From Paenibacillus odorifer (GTDB lineage Bacteria; Bacillota; Bacilli; Paenibacillales; Paenibacillaceae), in the NCBI RefSeq assembly GCF_000758725.1, contig NZ_CP009428.1, positions 4,650,001 through 4,714,000 of the forward strand: a stretch of 64,000 bases of DNA, written 5' to 3'. Of the stretch, positions 54,861-63,148 are shown in pieces; position 1 is the first letter of the stretch; each line of letters starts with the position of its first letter. A model generated the notes under the pieces. That model worked only from the letters and a program-made list of their open reading frames with translations, did not search any database and had not been told where the DNA came from. A program made the translations under genes and the position numbers.

Positions 54861-55918
54861 TACAGTTCCCTCCTTTCTTTACGTGCAAGATAAAGGAAGA
54901 AAGGTACACCGATCAGTGCAATAATTGCTCCAAGCGGCGTTTCATTAGGGGGATTAATCATCCGTGCTGTTAAATCTGCAAATACTGCAAGCAGACTGCC
55001 AAGAATAGCTGAACATGGAATGATCCATCTGTAATCCACACCTACAAAAAAACGGGTCAAATGGGGAATAATTAGTCCAATGAACCCAACGGCTCCTACT
55101 ACTGCAACTGATGATCCAGCCAGAATCAATACGATTAAAGTCCCTGCCAGCTTAACAAGCCCTGTGCGCTGGCCTAGCCCTTTAGCAACATCGTCACCTA
55201 GGCTGAGCATTGTAATCGATCGGGATATTACCATAGCCCCAATTAACGCTGCTCCTATCCAAGGGAACATGACTTTAAGCTGAATCCATTTCGTCCCAGC
55301 CACGCCTCCCGCATACCAGAAAGCCAAATCTTGCCCAATGTGAAAATATAAAGCTACCCCTTCACTCAGCGCTGACAGCAGTGCACTAAAAGCAGCACCT
55401 GCCAGCACCAGACGAGCAGGAGTCAGCCCTCCCTTGGCCAATGATCCGACCCCATACACAACCCCAGCCCCTACTCCGGCACCAATGAAGGAATATAGGA
55501 TTAAATACATAAACGATAGATTCGGGAAAAATGCAAAACAAAGCGCCAGCGCAAATCCTGCGCCTGAGTTGATGCCCATCAAACCTGAATCTGCGAGTGG
55601 ATTTCGGGTCATTCCCTGCATAATGGCACCCGCAACTGCAAAGCTGGCCCCTATCATGGCCCCGCCAAGTACACGGGGTAATCGTAATTCTCTAATAATC
55701 TGATGATCCATGATCTCCGGATCAAAGTGAAACACAGCTGCCCACACCACAGAAAGTTTAATATCAGCCGCTCCAAAGGAGACTGAAACAGCGATACCTA
55801 GTGCTAATAGTACCAGACCGCCAACCAAGATTAACGTGGCAGCCCAAGGACGTGAACGGAACTCTTGTATGGCTGACCCTTTATTAGGTCTAATCTTGGA
55901 AGATATCTGTTGATTCAT
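54860..55918 (-). CDS. FecCD-family ferric siderophore permease subunit 1
   Basis: 352 aa from ATG 55918 (AGGGTGG five bases upstream; a GTG at 55927 is the alternative). Ten helices; GAIMQGMTRNPLADSGLMG and GAVGFIGLIIPHLTRFFVG are the family signatures. First gene of a four-gene operon (permease, permease, exporter-fold ABC, reductase), divergent from lipoprotein 3. Confidence 0.94.
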   Translation of the reverse strand: MNQQISSKIRPNKGSAIQEFRSRPWAATLILVGGLVLLALGIAVSVSFGAADIKLSVVWAAVFHFDPEIMDHQIIRELRLPRVLGGAMIGASFAVAGAIMQGMTRNPLADSGLMGINSGAGFALALCFAFFPNLSFMYLILYSFIGAGVGAGVVYGVGSLAKGGLTPARLVLAGAAFSALLSALSEGVALYFHIGQDLAFWYAGGVAGTKWIQLKVMFPWIGAALIGAMVISRSITMLSLGDDVAKGLGQRTGLVKLAGTLIVLILAGSSVAVVGAVGFIGLIIPHLTRFFVGVDYRWIIPCSAILGSLLAVFADLTARMINPPNETPLGAIIALIGVPFFLYLARKERREL

Positions 55919-55943
55919 GAATGCCACCCTATTTCTATGAAAT

Positions 55944-55958
55944 TGATTCTCATTATCA
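55944..55958 (-). promoter_or_regulatory. Fur box of the permease operon
   Basis: Plus-strand TGATTCTCATTATCA, 26 bases before the permease start, within the divergent control region 55919-56131. Confidence 0.8.
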
Positions 55959-56078
55959 CTATGCTATTGTAAATGAGCCTTCCTAGGTTTGGCAATAGAT
56001 AGATTTAATAGGAGGCATTTATTTTATTGCATTGACAGGAATTCTAGGATTTGATAAAGTTCAAATTGAAAATAATAA

Positions 56079-56097
56079 TGATAATGATTCTCATTAT
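56079..56097 (+). promoter_or_regulatory. Fur box before lipoprotein 3
   Basis: TGATAATGATTCTCATTAT, a near-complete 19-bp Fur site 35 bases before the start. Confidence 0.85.
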
Positions 56098-56131
56098 TAT
56101 TTGTTGGTACACATATATAGGGAGGTTTATC

Positions 56132-57139
56132 ATGCTAAAAAGAAAGACCCTCTTCCCCATCCTGGCACTCATAATGTTATTGTCTGTATTTGTGACAGCT
56201 TGCGGGGGAACAAACAATGCTTCATCTAATAAACCAACAGAAACAACAGAAGCAACTACAGCACCGAGCACTGAGCCAACGACTGCTCCTGAGGCTTCAG
56301 CTGCTGAAATGCGTAGCTATGAAACCACTAAAGGTACTGTGCAAATACCTGTAAAACCACAGCGGATTATTACAGATTATTATGGTGGGGAGTTGCTCTC
56401 CGTAGGAGCAAATGTTGTAGGTGTCGAACCTAGTACCTTTGATAATCCCTTCTTGAAAGACCTGCTCACAAACACACAAGATGTCGGTGCTCCAGTTAAC
56501 GCCGAGAAAGCTCTGGAACTTACACCTGATCTAATCGTCGTTATGTATGATGATAACTACGATGCTTTATCCAAAATTGCTCCAACCATTCATATTCCAT
56601 ACGGAACTGCTACAAATATCTATGAAACTGTTAAACTGTTCGGTGACATTGTAGGTGTGCCTGACAAAGCTGAACAATTTATTGCTGACTTTGAGAAAAA
56701 GGCTGCTGAAGGCCGCGAGAAGCTTAAAGGTGTCGTAAATGAAAATGATACTTTTGGAATCTATGAGCTGACTGATAAAGGTGAGCTATGGACCTTCGGA
56801 AATAATGCTGGCCGGGGTGGACAAGCCCTTTATAACGCACTGAAGCTAAAAATGCCTACTAAAAACAGCAACGACAACCAAACGTTGCAGCTGTCCATGG
56901 AGCTATTGCCAGAATATGCAGCTGACTACATGTTCCTCACCACTTATGATCCTGACAAAAAAGGAGATAAGCTGAAAGAACTGAAGGAATCTCCAGTTTG
57001 GAACGGACTTGATGCTGCGAAGAACGATCATCTATTCTACAATGATTTTGATACCTACTACCGCTATGATCCGATTGCGATTACCGCACAGATTGATCTG
57101 TTCGTAGATATGATTCTTGAACGCAACGGTAAGAAATAA
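56132..57139 (+). CDS. Iron-siderophore-binding lipoprotein 3
   Basis: 335 aa from ATG 56132 (AGGGAGG six bases upstream); an upstream ATG at 56051 would run through the Fur box and is rejected. Lipobox FVTAC near residue 22, Thr-rich linker, class III binding domain (QRIITDYYGGELLSVGA, TPDLIVVMYD, WTFGNNAGRGG). Divergent from the permease operon and the most likely partner of it. Confidence 0.93.
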   Translation: MLKRKTLFPILALIMLLSVFVTACGGTNNASSNKPTETTEATTAPSTEPTTAPEASAAEMRSYETTKGTVQIPVKPQRIITDYYGGELLSVGANVVGVEPSTFDNPFLKDLLTNTQDVGAPVNAEKALELTPDLIVVMYDDNYDALSKIAPTIHIPYGTATNIYETVKLFGDIVGVPDKAEQFIADFEKKAAEGREKLKGVVNENDTFGIYELTDKGELWTFGNNAGRGGQALYNALKLKMPTKNSNDNQTLQLSMELLPEYAADYMFLTTYDPDKKGDKLKELKESPVWNGLDAAKNDHLFYNDFDTYYRYDPIAITAQIDLFVDMILERNGKK

Positions 57140-57152
57140 ACATAGGCACATA

Positions 57153-57200
57153 CAAAAACACCCTACTTTAGGCACTGTCTAAAGTGGGGTGTTTGGCTAT
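57153..57200. terminator. Terminator after lipoprotein 3
   Basis: AAACACCCTACTTTAG / CTAAAGTGGGGTGTTT hairpin; followed by GGCTATAC, preceded by an A-run, so stronger for genes coming from the right. Confidence 0.75.
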
Positions 57201-57227
57201 ACATAATAAGCTTCTGTTAAATTTATA

Positions 57228-57449
57228 TCATCTAGTATATTCATTATACTCATCGGTGTTATTTAATTTATTGTACATATACTCATCATTTTTAAGCTTA
57301 TAGAGCTGTCCCATCCCCGCAAATACGAAAAACAGCACCAAAATTAATCCATACGCATAGGTGAATTCACCAATATAAAAGCAAGTGACTATCGCAACAA
57401 GGGTCAAGATCATTAATGCGACTGCAATTCTGGAAAAAATCTTTTTCAA
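57228..57449 (-). CDS. Small membrane protein of unknown function
   Basis: 73 aa from TTG 57449, which has GGGGGG six bases upstream; a frame open to 57512 has no ribosome site and overlaps the permease stop. Two membrane helices (about 6-27 and 30-48) and a charged, Asn/Tyr-rich tail. Slight resemblance to small DUF3953-type proteins, not secure. It lies 46 bases behind the BceB-like permease gene, probably in the same transcript. Confidence 0.6.
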   Translation of the reverse strand: MKKIFSRIAVALMILTLVAIVTCFYIGEFTYAYGLILVLFFVFAGMGQLYKLKNDEYMYNKLNNTDEYNEYTR

Positions 57450-57495
57450 ATGGAATCCCCCCACGTTTTGTGCACCAATATTATCATATTTGGGA

Positions 57496-59472
57496 TTAAA
57501 TTGAAATCTCATTTTGTTCTATTAAGGGAATATCGAGTAGCTTAATATGTGCCAGCATATTGTGAGTGTATATTTTGGTGTATATACGATAAAAAAGGAC
57601 TTGAAATAAAAGATATGCTCCGCCCACCAACAAACAAAACCACATCGGCTCCAGAGCTGTAGACATTTCAACCCTGGAAGAACTGACAACATAAAAAGAA
57701 GACAATGCAATACCTAATGCATAAGGGAGAAAAAACAGCACTTTTAAAGGGCCGCCTATAATACGAGCCACGTCCTTAGTAGTAATTCCAATCTTGTTCA
57801 GCTTCCTGAATTTGATCCGCTCACGCTCTAAATCGGTCTGAATACTGAAATGCAGCACTATCCCGGAGGCGCCGAAAAATATTAAACCAACAAATGAAAT
57901 TACGAAGATTCCAAATCGGCCAGACTCCTGTAACTGTAGATAGTCACTTATTCTAGACTTCGTAGAAAATACGAGGGCCTCTTGCCGCTCATTGCCATAC
58001 CAGGACTCTGTATTGTCTTTGTTATATTTGGCTAAAGCGGCATTTAACTTAGCATCTATATCCGCAGTTTTTTTCAAATCCTTAAAATTCAGGAGCTGAA
58101 GGATACCGATCCCTTTTCTATTTTCCGCTTTCAGCGCCATATAATCCTCTTCGTTTACAATGATATGAAGACCATTCATTAAATTCGGCACAGGGTTAAA
58201 TACCATGTGAAATAGGATACCTTGTGAATACAGCGTATACTTCCCGGAAGCAAGCGTCAGGTCAAAGGTCGGCATTTCCGGTCTTTGATTCTTCCACTCT
58301 TCTCCTTGTGCAACTGTGGCCAGATTTAGAAAGTGATCTTTCTCCACATGATAATCAGAGCCGATTAATGCGTTTATATTCTGGTCCAGAAATATTTTAA
58401 AATTAAACAAGTCGATATACTCCAGCTTTTGGTGTGAAAGCAGCGGCGTAGCGCCATGATCCGTGATCTCACTTAGTATTTTTGGTGAGATGCTATTTTT
58501 TCCGAATACTTCTGAATAGGCAATATCATATGGATTGTTTGCAACCGGAATTTCCTCAGCATTCCAGGTCAAATAAAAAATAATCCCGCTTAGAGAAATC
58601 GTGATGAAGACGAGAAAGGTGATGAGAGAAAGCACTACTTTGGAGCGACCAAGGGTATAGATCAAATTGGAACTAAACAGCAGGTGCTTGTGATATGCTC
58701 TGCTTGATCGCGATATAAAAAGTTTCATCCAGTCCCCAAGTCCTGACAGCAGCAAATAAACGCCCAACATACTAATTCCCAGATTTATTAACATCATGCG
58801 AGCATCGGAAGGGTTGTAATGAGTGAGCATATTATAAACGGAGATTCCCAACAGTAAAACTCCGATGACTCCGGTGATTTTCCCATGAATCAGGTTGCGT
58901 TCTGCGGTTCTGGATTCTTTTAAAAGACGTAAAATGCTGTATCTCAAAGTGAATAGGAAATTGATTGCAATCACAACTATGTAAATCACCGCGAAGAATT
59001 TAATGGTATACAGATAACTATCCGGCGTCAGTATAAAAGCACTGTCCCCAATATTTACAAACAACGAAACAATGAAGAAAAAAATACCGGAGAAAACCGT
59101 CCCTGCACCTAAACCAGTGAGAATCGAGGCTAAAGCGATCATACTATTCTCGAACAAAATGATTTTGCGGATATTGTGGCTTGTCATTCCAAGTACCATT
59201 AATAGCCCGAAGTCGCTTTTTCTAAATTTCAAAAAGGCCATTTGCGCATATACAATAAACAGAACAGCAAACACTCTTATCACCAAAAAAGGAGCATATA
59301 AATTACCCGACACCATCCCATTCACTTGATAAGGGTCATTAAAATCAGGATTACTGTACAGCGAATAAAATGTAAAAAAGATCATGACTGTAAAGCTGCT
59401 GCATAAGAAAAACAACAAATATCTTCTAAGATTCGCCTTAAATATCTGAAATGCCATTCTCCTAAAGGTCAT
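57496..59472 (-). CDS. BceB-type ABC transporter permease
   Basis: 658 aa from ATG 59472 (GGGGGAG close upstream), overlapping the ATPase gene by 11 bases. Ten membrane helices in the BceB arrangement with a large extracellular domain (about 310-520) between helices 7 and 8, and FtsX-like halves. Such pairs remove or sense peptide antibiotics such as bacitracin. Unusual here: no BceRS-like two-component genes stand next to it. Confidence 0.92.
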   Translation of the reverse strand: MTFRRMAFQIFKANLRRYLLFFLCSSFTVMIFFTFYSLYSNPDFNDPYQVNGMVSGNLYAPFLVIRVFAVLFIVYAQMAFLKFRKSDFGLLMVLGMTSHNIRKIILFENSMIALASILTGLGAGTVFSGIFFFIVSLFVNIGDSAFILTPDSYLYTIKFFAVIYIVVIAINFLFTLRYSILRLLKESRTAERNLIHGKITGVIGVLLLGISVYNMLTHYNPSDARMMLINLGISMLGVYLLLSGLGDWMKLFISRSSRAYHKHLLFSSNLIYTLGRSKVVLSLITFLVFITISLSGIIFYLTWNAEEIPVANNPYDIAYSEVFGKNSISPKILSEITDHGATPLLSHQKLEYIDLFNFKIFLDQNINALIGSDYHVEKDHFLNLATVAQGEEWKNQRPEMPTFDLTLASGKYTLYSQGILFHMVFNPVPNLMNGLHIIVNEEDYMALKAENRKGIGILQLLNFKDLKKTADIDAKLNAALAKYNKDNTESWYGNERQEALVFSTKSRISDYLQLQESGRFGIFVISFVGLIFFGASGIVLHFSIQTDLERERIKFRKLNKIGITTKDVARIIGGPLKVLFFLPYALGIALSSFYVVSSSRVEMSTALEPMWFCLLVGGAYLLFQVLFYRIYTKIYTHNMLAHIKLLDIPLIEQNEISI

Positions 59473-60229
59473 CTTCTCCCCCTCCAATAAAGGCCAGGTT
59501 CTCCAGAATCAGATCAAAAAATGCTCTGCGCTCTTTATTCTCTCTAGCAATCTCTAGTAGAGCCTTCCCATCTTTGATAAAAAGCACGCGATTACAATAG
59601 CTGGCCGCAAAAGGATCATGCGTGACCATCACTATCGTTGCTCCTTTTAGAGTGTTGAGCTTGGCGAAGGTCGCCATCACCGTACTCGAGGATTTGGAAT
59701 CCAAATTCCCCGTCGGCTCGTCCGCAAAAATCACATCTGGATGATTAATAATCGCCCTGCTGATCGCCGCACGCTGCTGTTGCCCCCCTGAAACCATATA
59801 AGGATATTTGTCCTTCACCTCATCCAGATCAAATAGCGATAACGTCTCATCTGTCTTGGCATTGATATCTTCTACCTCTTGATCATCCAGCACCATGGGC
59901 ACCATGATATTTTCCCGTAGGGTCAGACTATCCAGCAGATTGTAATCCTGAAAAACGAATCCCATACGCTGCCGGCGAAAAAGCGCAAGCTCGTTCTTGG
60001 ACATCTCACTTATACTAGTCTCTGCAATTCTTACAACCCCACTATACTCCGTATCGATTCCGCTTAGTATATTTAAAAATGTCGTTTTTCCGCTCCCCGA
60101 GGGTCCCATAATCGCCACAAACTCGCCACTGTCCACAGTAAGACTAATCCCGTTCAGCGCTCGATACCGATTCGTTTTGCCTTTTCCTTTGTATTCTTTT
60201 GAGAGATTCTCTACTTGCAGTATGGACAT
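59462..60229 (-). CDS. BceA-type ABC transporter ATPase
   Basis: 255 aa. Walker A GPSGSGKTTF near residue 43, Q loop FQDYNLLDSL, signature VSGGQQQRAAISRA, Walker B VIFADEPTGNLDS: all intact. MacB/BceA-type ATPase for the following permease. AGAAGGTG precedes ATG 60229. Stop and next start overlap, so the two are coupled. Confidence 0.93.
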   Translation of the reverse strand: MSILQVENLSKEYKGKGKTNRYRALNGISLTVDSGEFVAIMGPSGSGKTTFLNILSGIDTEYSGVVRIAETSISEMSKNELALFRRQRMGFVFQDYNLLDSLTLRENIMVPMVLDDQEVEDINAKTDETLSLFDLDEVKDKYPYMVSGGQQQRAAISRAIINHPDVIFADEPTGNLDSKSSSTVMATFAKLNTLKGATIVMVTHDPFAASYCNRVLFIKDGKALLEIARENKERRAFFDLILENLAFIGGGEDDL

Positions 60230-60363
60230 CCTGGCACCTTCTCATTGATAGGTTTGGATTGAGTTACATTAAATGGAATTCAATCACTCGGTATTACTAT
60301 AAAGCTAAGAAGGGCGTTCTTTTGTTAGATTGCTCACAGCGCAAAAAAAGCAGGATACCTCCT

Positions 60364-61779
60364 CTATAATTTCCGCTCCCGCAAAAAACAAAGGCAAAGA
60401 AAACCAGTAAAAGCAAGTCCTCCGATTGCTGCTAATGAGAAGGAAAACGCCCTTACATAATCCGCTAGATCTGCTTCCAAAAGAGAATGCTTTAGCGAAG
60501 CGGAGAATAAAATACCGATTAACGCCACTCCTAACGAATTCGCAAAATACATAAAGGTAGTGATCAAGCCTGAACCCGTGCCCGTGATCTTTGGGGGTAC
60601 TGAACTAAGCGTGACGTTAACTAGGGGCGTAGTAGCCATTCCGAGACCGAAACCATATATCAATAATATTAGGATATTACGGGGGTCCAGCAGATTCGTA
60701 ACGTCCACATTTAGCTCTAACATAAGCAGCAGGCTACAGCTACCCATCATCAGCGCTCCTATCTTAAGTACACTCATCCCCCATCTTTTGACCATTCGAG
60801 ACGAGATTAAGGAAGTCAGAAAAAAGCCTATCCCTATAGGCAAGAAAACCATACTCGTATCTTGAACACTATAGTGCAAACCAAATTGCATATAATAGCT
60901 CAAAATAAAAAAGAAAGAGAACATACTTAGATAAAGGACAAGAACGGTTGCCAGACCTGCGCTAAATGTTCGATCTCTGAAAATAGACAGATCGACTAAC
61001 GGTAACGCCCCCTGCTTTCCCTTTCGATTTTCAACCCAGATAAAAGTAAACAACACGAAAAGAGCTAACATTAGACAGCCAAAAATCCACAACGGCCACC
61101 CTTGTTTTTGTCCCTCTGACAACGGATAGATCAGCAGGAACAAACCGATCAGCAGAAGGAAGCTTCCAGTCCAATCAATACTGTGCGCCTGCTCAGCCCG
61201 TGTTTCAGGTACAATCGGCATTAACAGCAGGACGAGAAGTCCAAATGGCACATTGAAAAAAAACACCGTCCGCCAACCGAGATCGAACGGATTCCAATTC
61301 ACAATAGTGCCTCCGAGGATGAATCCGAATGCAAATCCAAAACCAATCATGGCGCCGTAAATGCCGAAAACAAGCCCTTTTTCCTTTGGCAGAAAGCTGA
61401 CCTGCAGCGTAGATAGAACCTGAGGTTGAATAAGCGCCGCAGCCAATCCCTGCACAATCCGAATAACAATCAGAAGAGCCGGATCTGAGGTCACTCCGCC
61501 CAATACTGCCATGACCGTAAACCCGCTTACCCCGATCAGCAACATCCGTTTCCTGCCGTATATATCTCCAAGCTTTCCACTAATAATCAACGCCACAGCT
61601 AATCCTAGCGAAAATCCGGTAACGATAAGCTGTGCTTCCGAAAAGCTTGCGTTCAAGCTATATTGCATAGATGGAAGCGCAACTTGAATCATATAAGTAT
61701 TTAATGAAATAAGTAATGTTGGCAGTAAAATAACCCCCAGCGCATACCACCGGCGCGAATCTACTTGTTGTTGTTCCAT
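60364..61779 (-). CDS. MFS transporter of the DHA2 (14-helix) family
   Basis: 471 aa, about 14 membrane helices. Motif A GKLGDIYGRKRMLL near residue 68 and the antiporter motif C-like GFGFAFGFILGGTIV near 150. Drug/H+ antiporter type. A Fur-box-like site lies upstream and a PchR-like regulator follows it on the chromosome, so siderophore export is a candidate role (inference). AAAGGTGG precedes ATG 61779. Confidence 0.9.
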   Translation of the reverse strand: MEQQQVDSRRWYALGVILLPTLLISLNTYMIQVALPSMQYSLNASFSEAQLIVTGFSLGLAVALIISGKLGDIYGRKRMLLIGVSGFTVMAVLGGVTSDPALLIVIRIVQGLAAALIQPQVLSTLQVSFLPKEKGLVFGIYGAMIGFGFAFGFILGGTIVNWNPFDLGWRTVFFFNVPFGLLVLLLMPIVPETRAEQAHSIDWTGSFLLLIGLFLLIYPLSEGQKQGWPLWIFGCLMLALFVLFTFIWVENRKGKQGALPLVDLSIFRDRTFSAGLATVLVLYLSMFSFFFILSYYMQFGLHYSVQDTSMVFLPIGIGFFLTSLISSRMVKRWGMSVLKIGALMMGSCSLLLMLELNVDVTNLLDPRNILILLIYGFGLGMATTPLVNVTLSSVPPKITGTGSGLITTFMYFANSLGVALIGILFSASLKHSLLEADLADYVRAFSFSLAAIGGLAFTGFLCLCFLRERKL

Positions 61780-61811
61780 TGTATAACCACCTTTTTATCT
61801 GCAATCTATGT

Positions 61812-61826
61812 AATTATTATCATTTA
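61812..61826 (-). promoter_or_regulatory. Fur-box-like site before the MFS gene
   Basis: Minus strand AATGATAATAATTAC fits the core of the Fur consensus (TGATAATNATTA) on one side only; 33 bases before the start. Confidence 0.5.
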
Positions 61827-61885
61827 GAGTGGTCTTTTTCTCTACCTGTTAAGGGAGGTGCACTCCTTGATAAGGGAGCAAACAC

Positions 61886-61950
61886 AAAAAAACCTCAAGC
61901 AGACAGAATATAACGTTCGATTCCGAACCCTATGTTCTAACACTTGAAGC
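61886..61950 (-). terminator. Terminator after the PchR-like gene
   Basis: CTTCAAG ... CTTGAGG long imperfect stem with AGAACATA/TATATTCT inside, followed by TTTTTTTG. Confidence 0.75.
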
Positions 61951-61978
61951 TTTAAGCTTTCTGCATTTACAAATCTTC

Positions 61979-62983
61979 CTACAGCCTGTTTCGTTCCAAA
62001 CTCTGTTGTTCGATACGTTTTAAGTATTCGCTTGGATTGCAGCCATAATGCTTACGAAAGGTCGTCGTGAAATTGCTGACATTGCTATATCCGACCGAAA
62101 CAGCTGTTTTCCCTATATTCAAACCTTCAACCTCCATATACCAGAGCGCTTTCTCCATCCTTTTTATACGTACTAGCTCGAAGATCGTCATGCCAAATAA
62201 TTCGCGGAAGCCTTTTTTCAGCTTGAATTCGTTGATACCTACCCGCTTAGCCAACTCACGTATAGATAACGGTTGTTCGAAATGGATTTGCACCAATTCA
62301 TGTACCCGCTTCAGATTGGTAATATCATCGTGCCGCAGCGTCATACTATCGCTAATAGAACCGTAACCATCAGACTCACCAAACAAAGCAATAAATTCAA
62401 GGGCTTTGCTCTCCATATATAAACGTCTCAATGTTCCATGATAGGTACAGTGGATTATTTCGGAGACACATTTTCGGATTGCCGCAGTATCTGGATAACG
62501 ATCAATATTGCCACGATGATGTCTAAGCCAGGTTTCCATTTGCTGTGTCTCCGATAAATCTCCGGCGTAATTCAGCAGTTCACTAGGAGCTAACCGTATT
62601 TCCAGCAATTGATTGGGGACACCTGCTTTTTTCTCTTCATACACCTGAACATCCTCTAGAAAAAGGACGTTGCCCATTTGTTTATCCGTGTAACTTTCCT
62701 TGCCGTTCCATTCGCAATAGATTTCTCCGCTTAGATTATAGCTTAGTTCAAACAACGGACAAGCTTCTTGAATGTAGAGCTTCATATCTTGTTCGTAAGT
62801 TATGTCCGTATACATAATCTCCATACCTGGACGAATCCGTGTACGGGTGACAGTTCCCTTACCAATATGTGAAGGAATAGTAAGCCGTTGTTCCCATTGG
62901 TTATGCTCAACATGCCCCTCTATCCGTTCTGTAAATTGATCAAAAAGATCATGAATTTCCATATTCAATATATTTAAAGTCAT
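61979..62983 (-). CDS. PchR/YbtA-like AraC-family regulator
   Basis: 334 aa. N-terminal ligand domain of the PchR type (about 1-220) and C-terminal AraC DNA-binding domain (about 230-330: VGINEFKLKKGFRELFGM, VGYSNVSNFTTTFRKHYGCN). Relatives bind ferric siderophores and switch on siderophore synthesis or transport. GAAGGAG precedes ATG 62983. Preceded by a Fur box and followed by the MFS gene (200 bases away, with a terminator between). Confidence 0.9.
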   Translation of the reverse strand: MTLNILNMEIHDLFDQFTERIEGHVEHNQWEQRLTIPSHIGKGTVTRTRIRPGMEIMYTDITYEQDMKLYIQEACPLFELSYNLSGEIYCEWNGKESYTDKQMGNVLFLEDVQVYEEKKAGVPNQLLEIRLAPSELLNYAGDLSETQQMETWLRHHRGNIDRYPDTAAIRKCVSEIIHCTYHGTLRRLYMESKALEFIALFGESDGYGSISDSMTLRHDDITNLKRVHELVQIHFEQPLSIRELAKRVGINEFKLKKGFRELFGMTIFELVRIKRMEKALWYMEVEGLNIGKTAVSVGYSNVSNFTTTFRKHYGCNPSEYLKRIEQQSLERNRL

Positions 62984-63050
62984 CGCAAACCTCTCCTTCT
63001 TCGCTCCTTGTATACGATGAGTTACATAATCTCTACTCTAGCTCCGTAAA

Positions 63051-63065
63051 TGATAATTGTTATCA
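63051..63065 (-). promoter_or_regulatory. Fur box before the PchR-like regulator
   Basis: TGATAATTGTTATCA, near-perfect palindrome, 67 bases before the start codon. Confidence 0.8.
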
Positions 63066-63089
63066 CTTGAAAGTGTCAACCTGAAATAC

Positions 63090-63129
63090 AAAAAAGCATT
63101 GGCGGATTTTATCCTGCCAACGCTTTTTC
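63090..63129. terminator. Terminator after cheB
   Basis: AAAAAGCGTTGGCAGGAT / ATCCGCCAATGCTTTTTT hairpin; strong T-run on the minus strand. Confidence 0.88.
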
Positions 63130-63148
63130 AGAAGTAAAATAAGACCGT

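Noticed and set aside
56051..56131. Upstream ATG extending lipoprotein 3 by 27 codons
   Set aside because: The extension crosses the Fur box and would put the signal peptide inside the protein; ATG 56132 has AGGGAGG.
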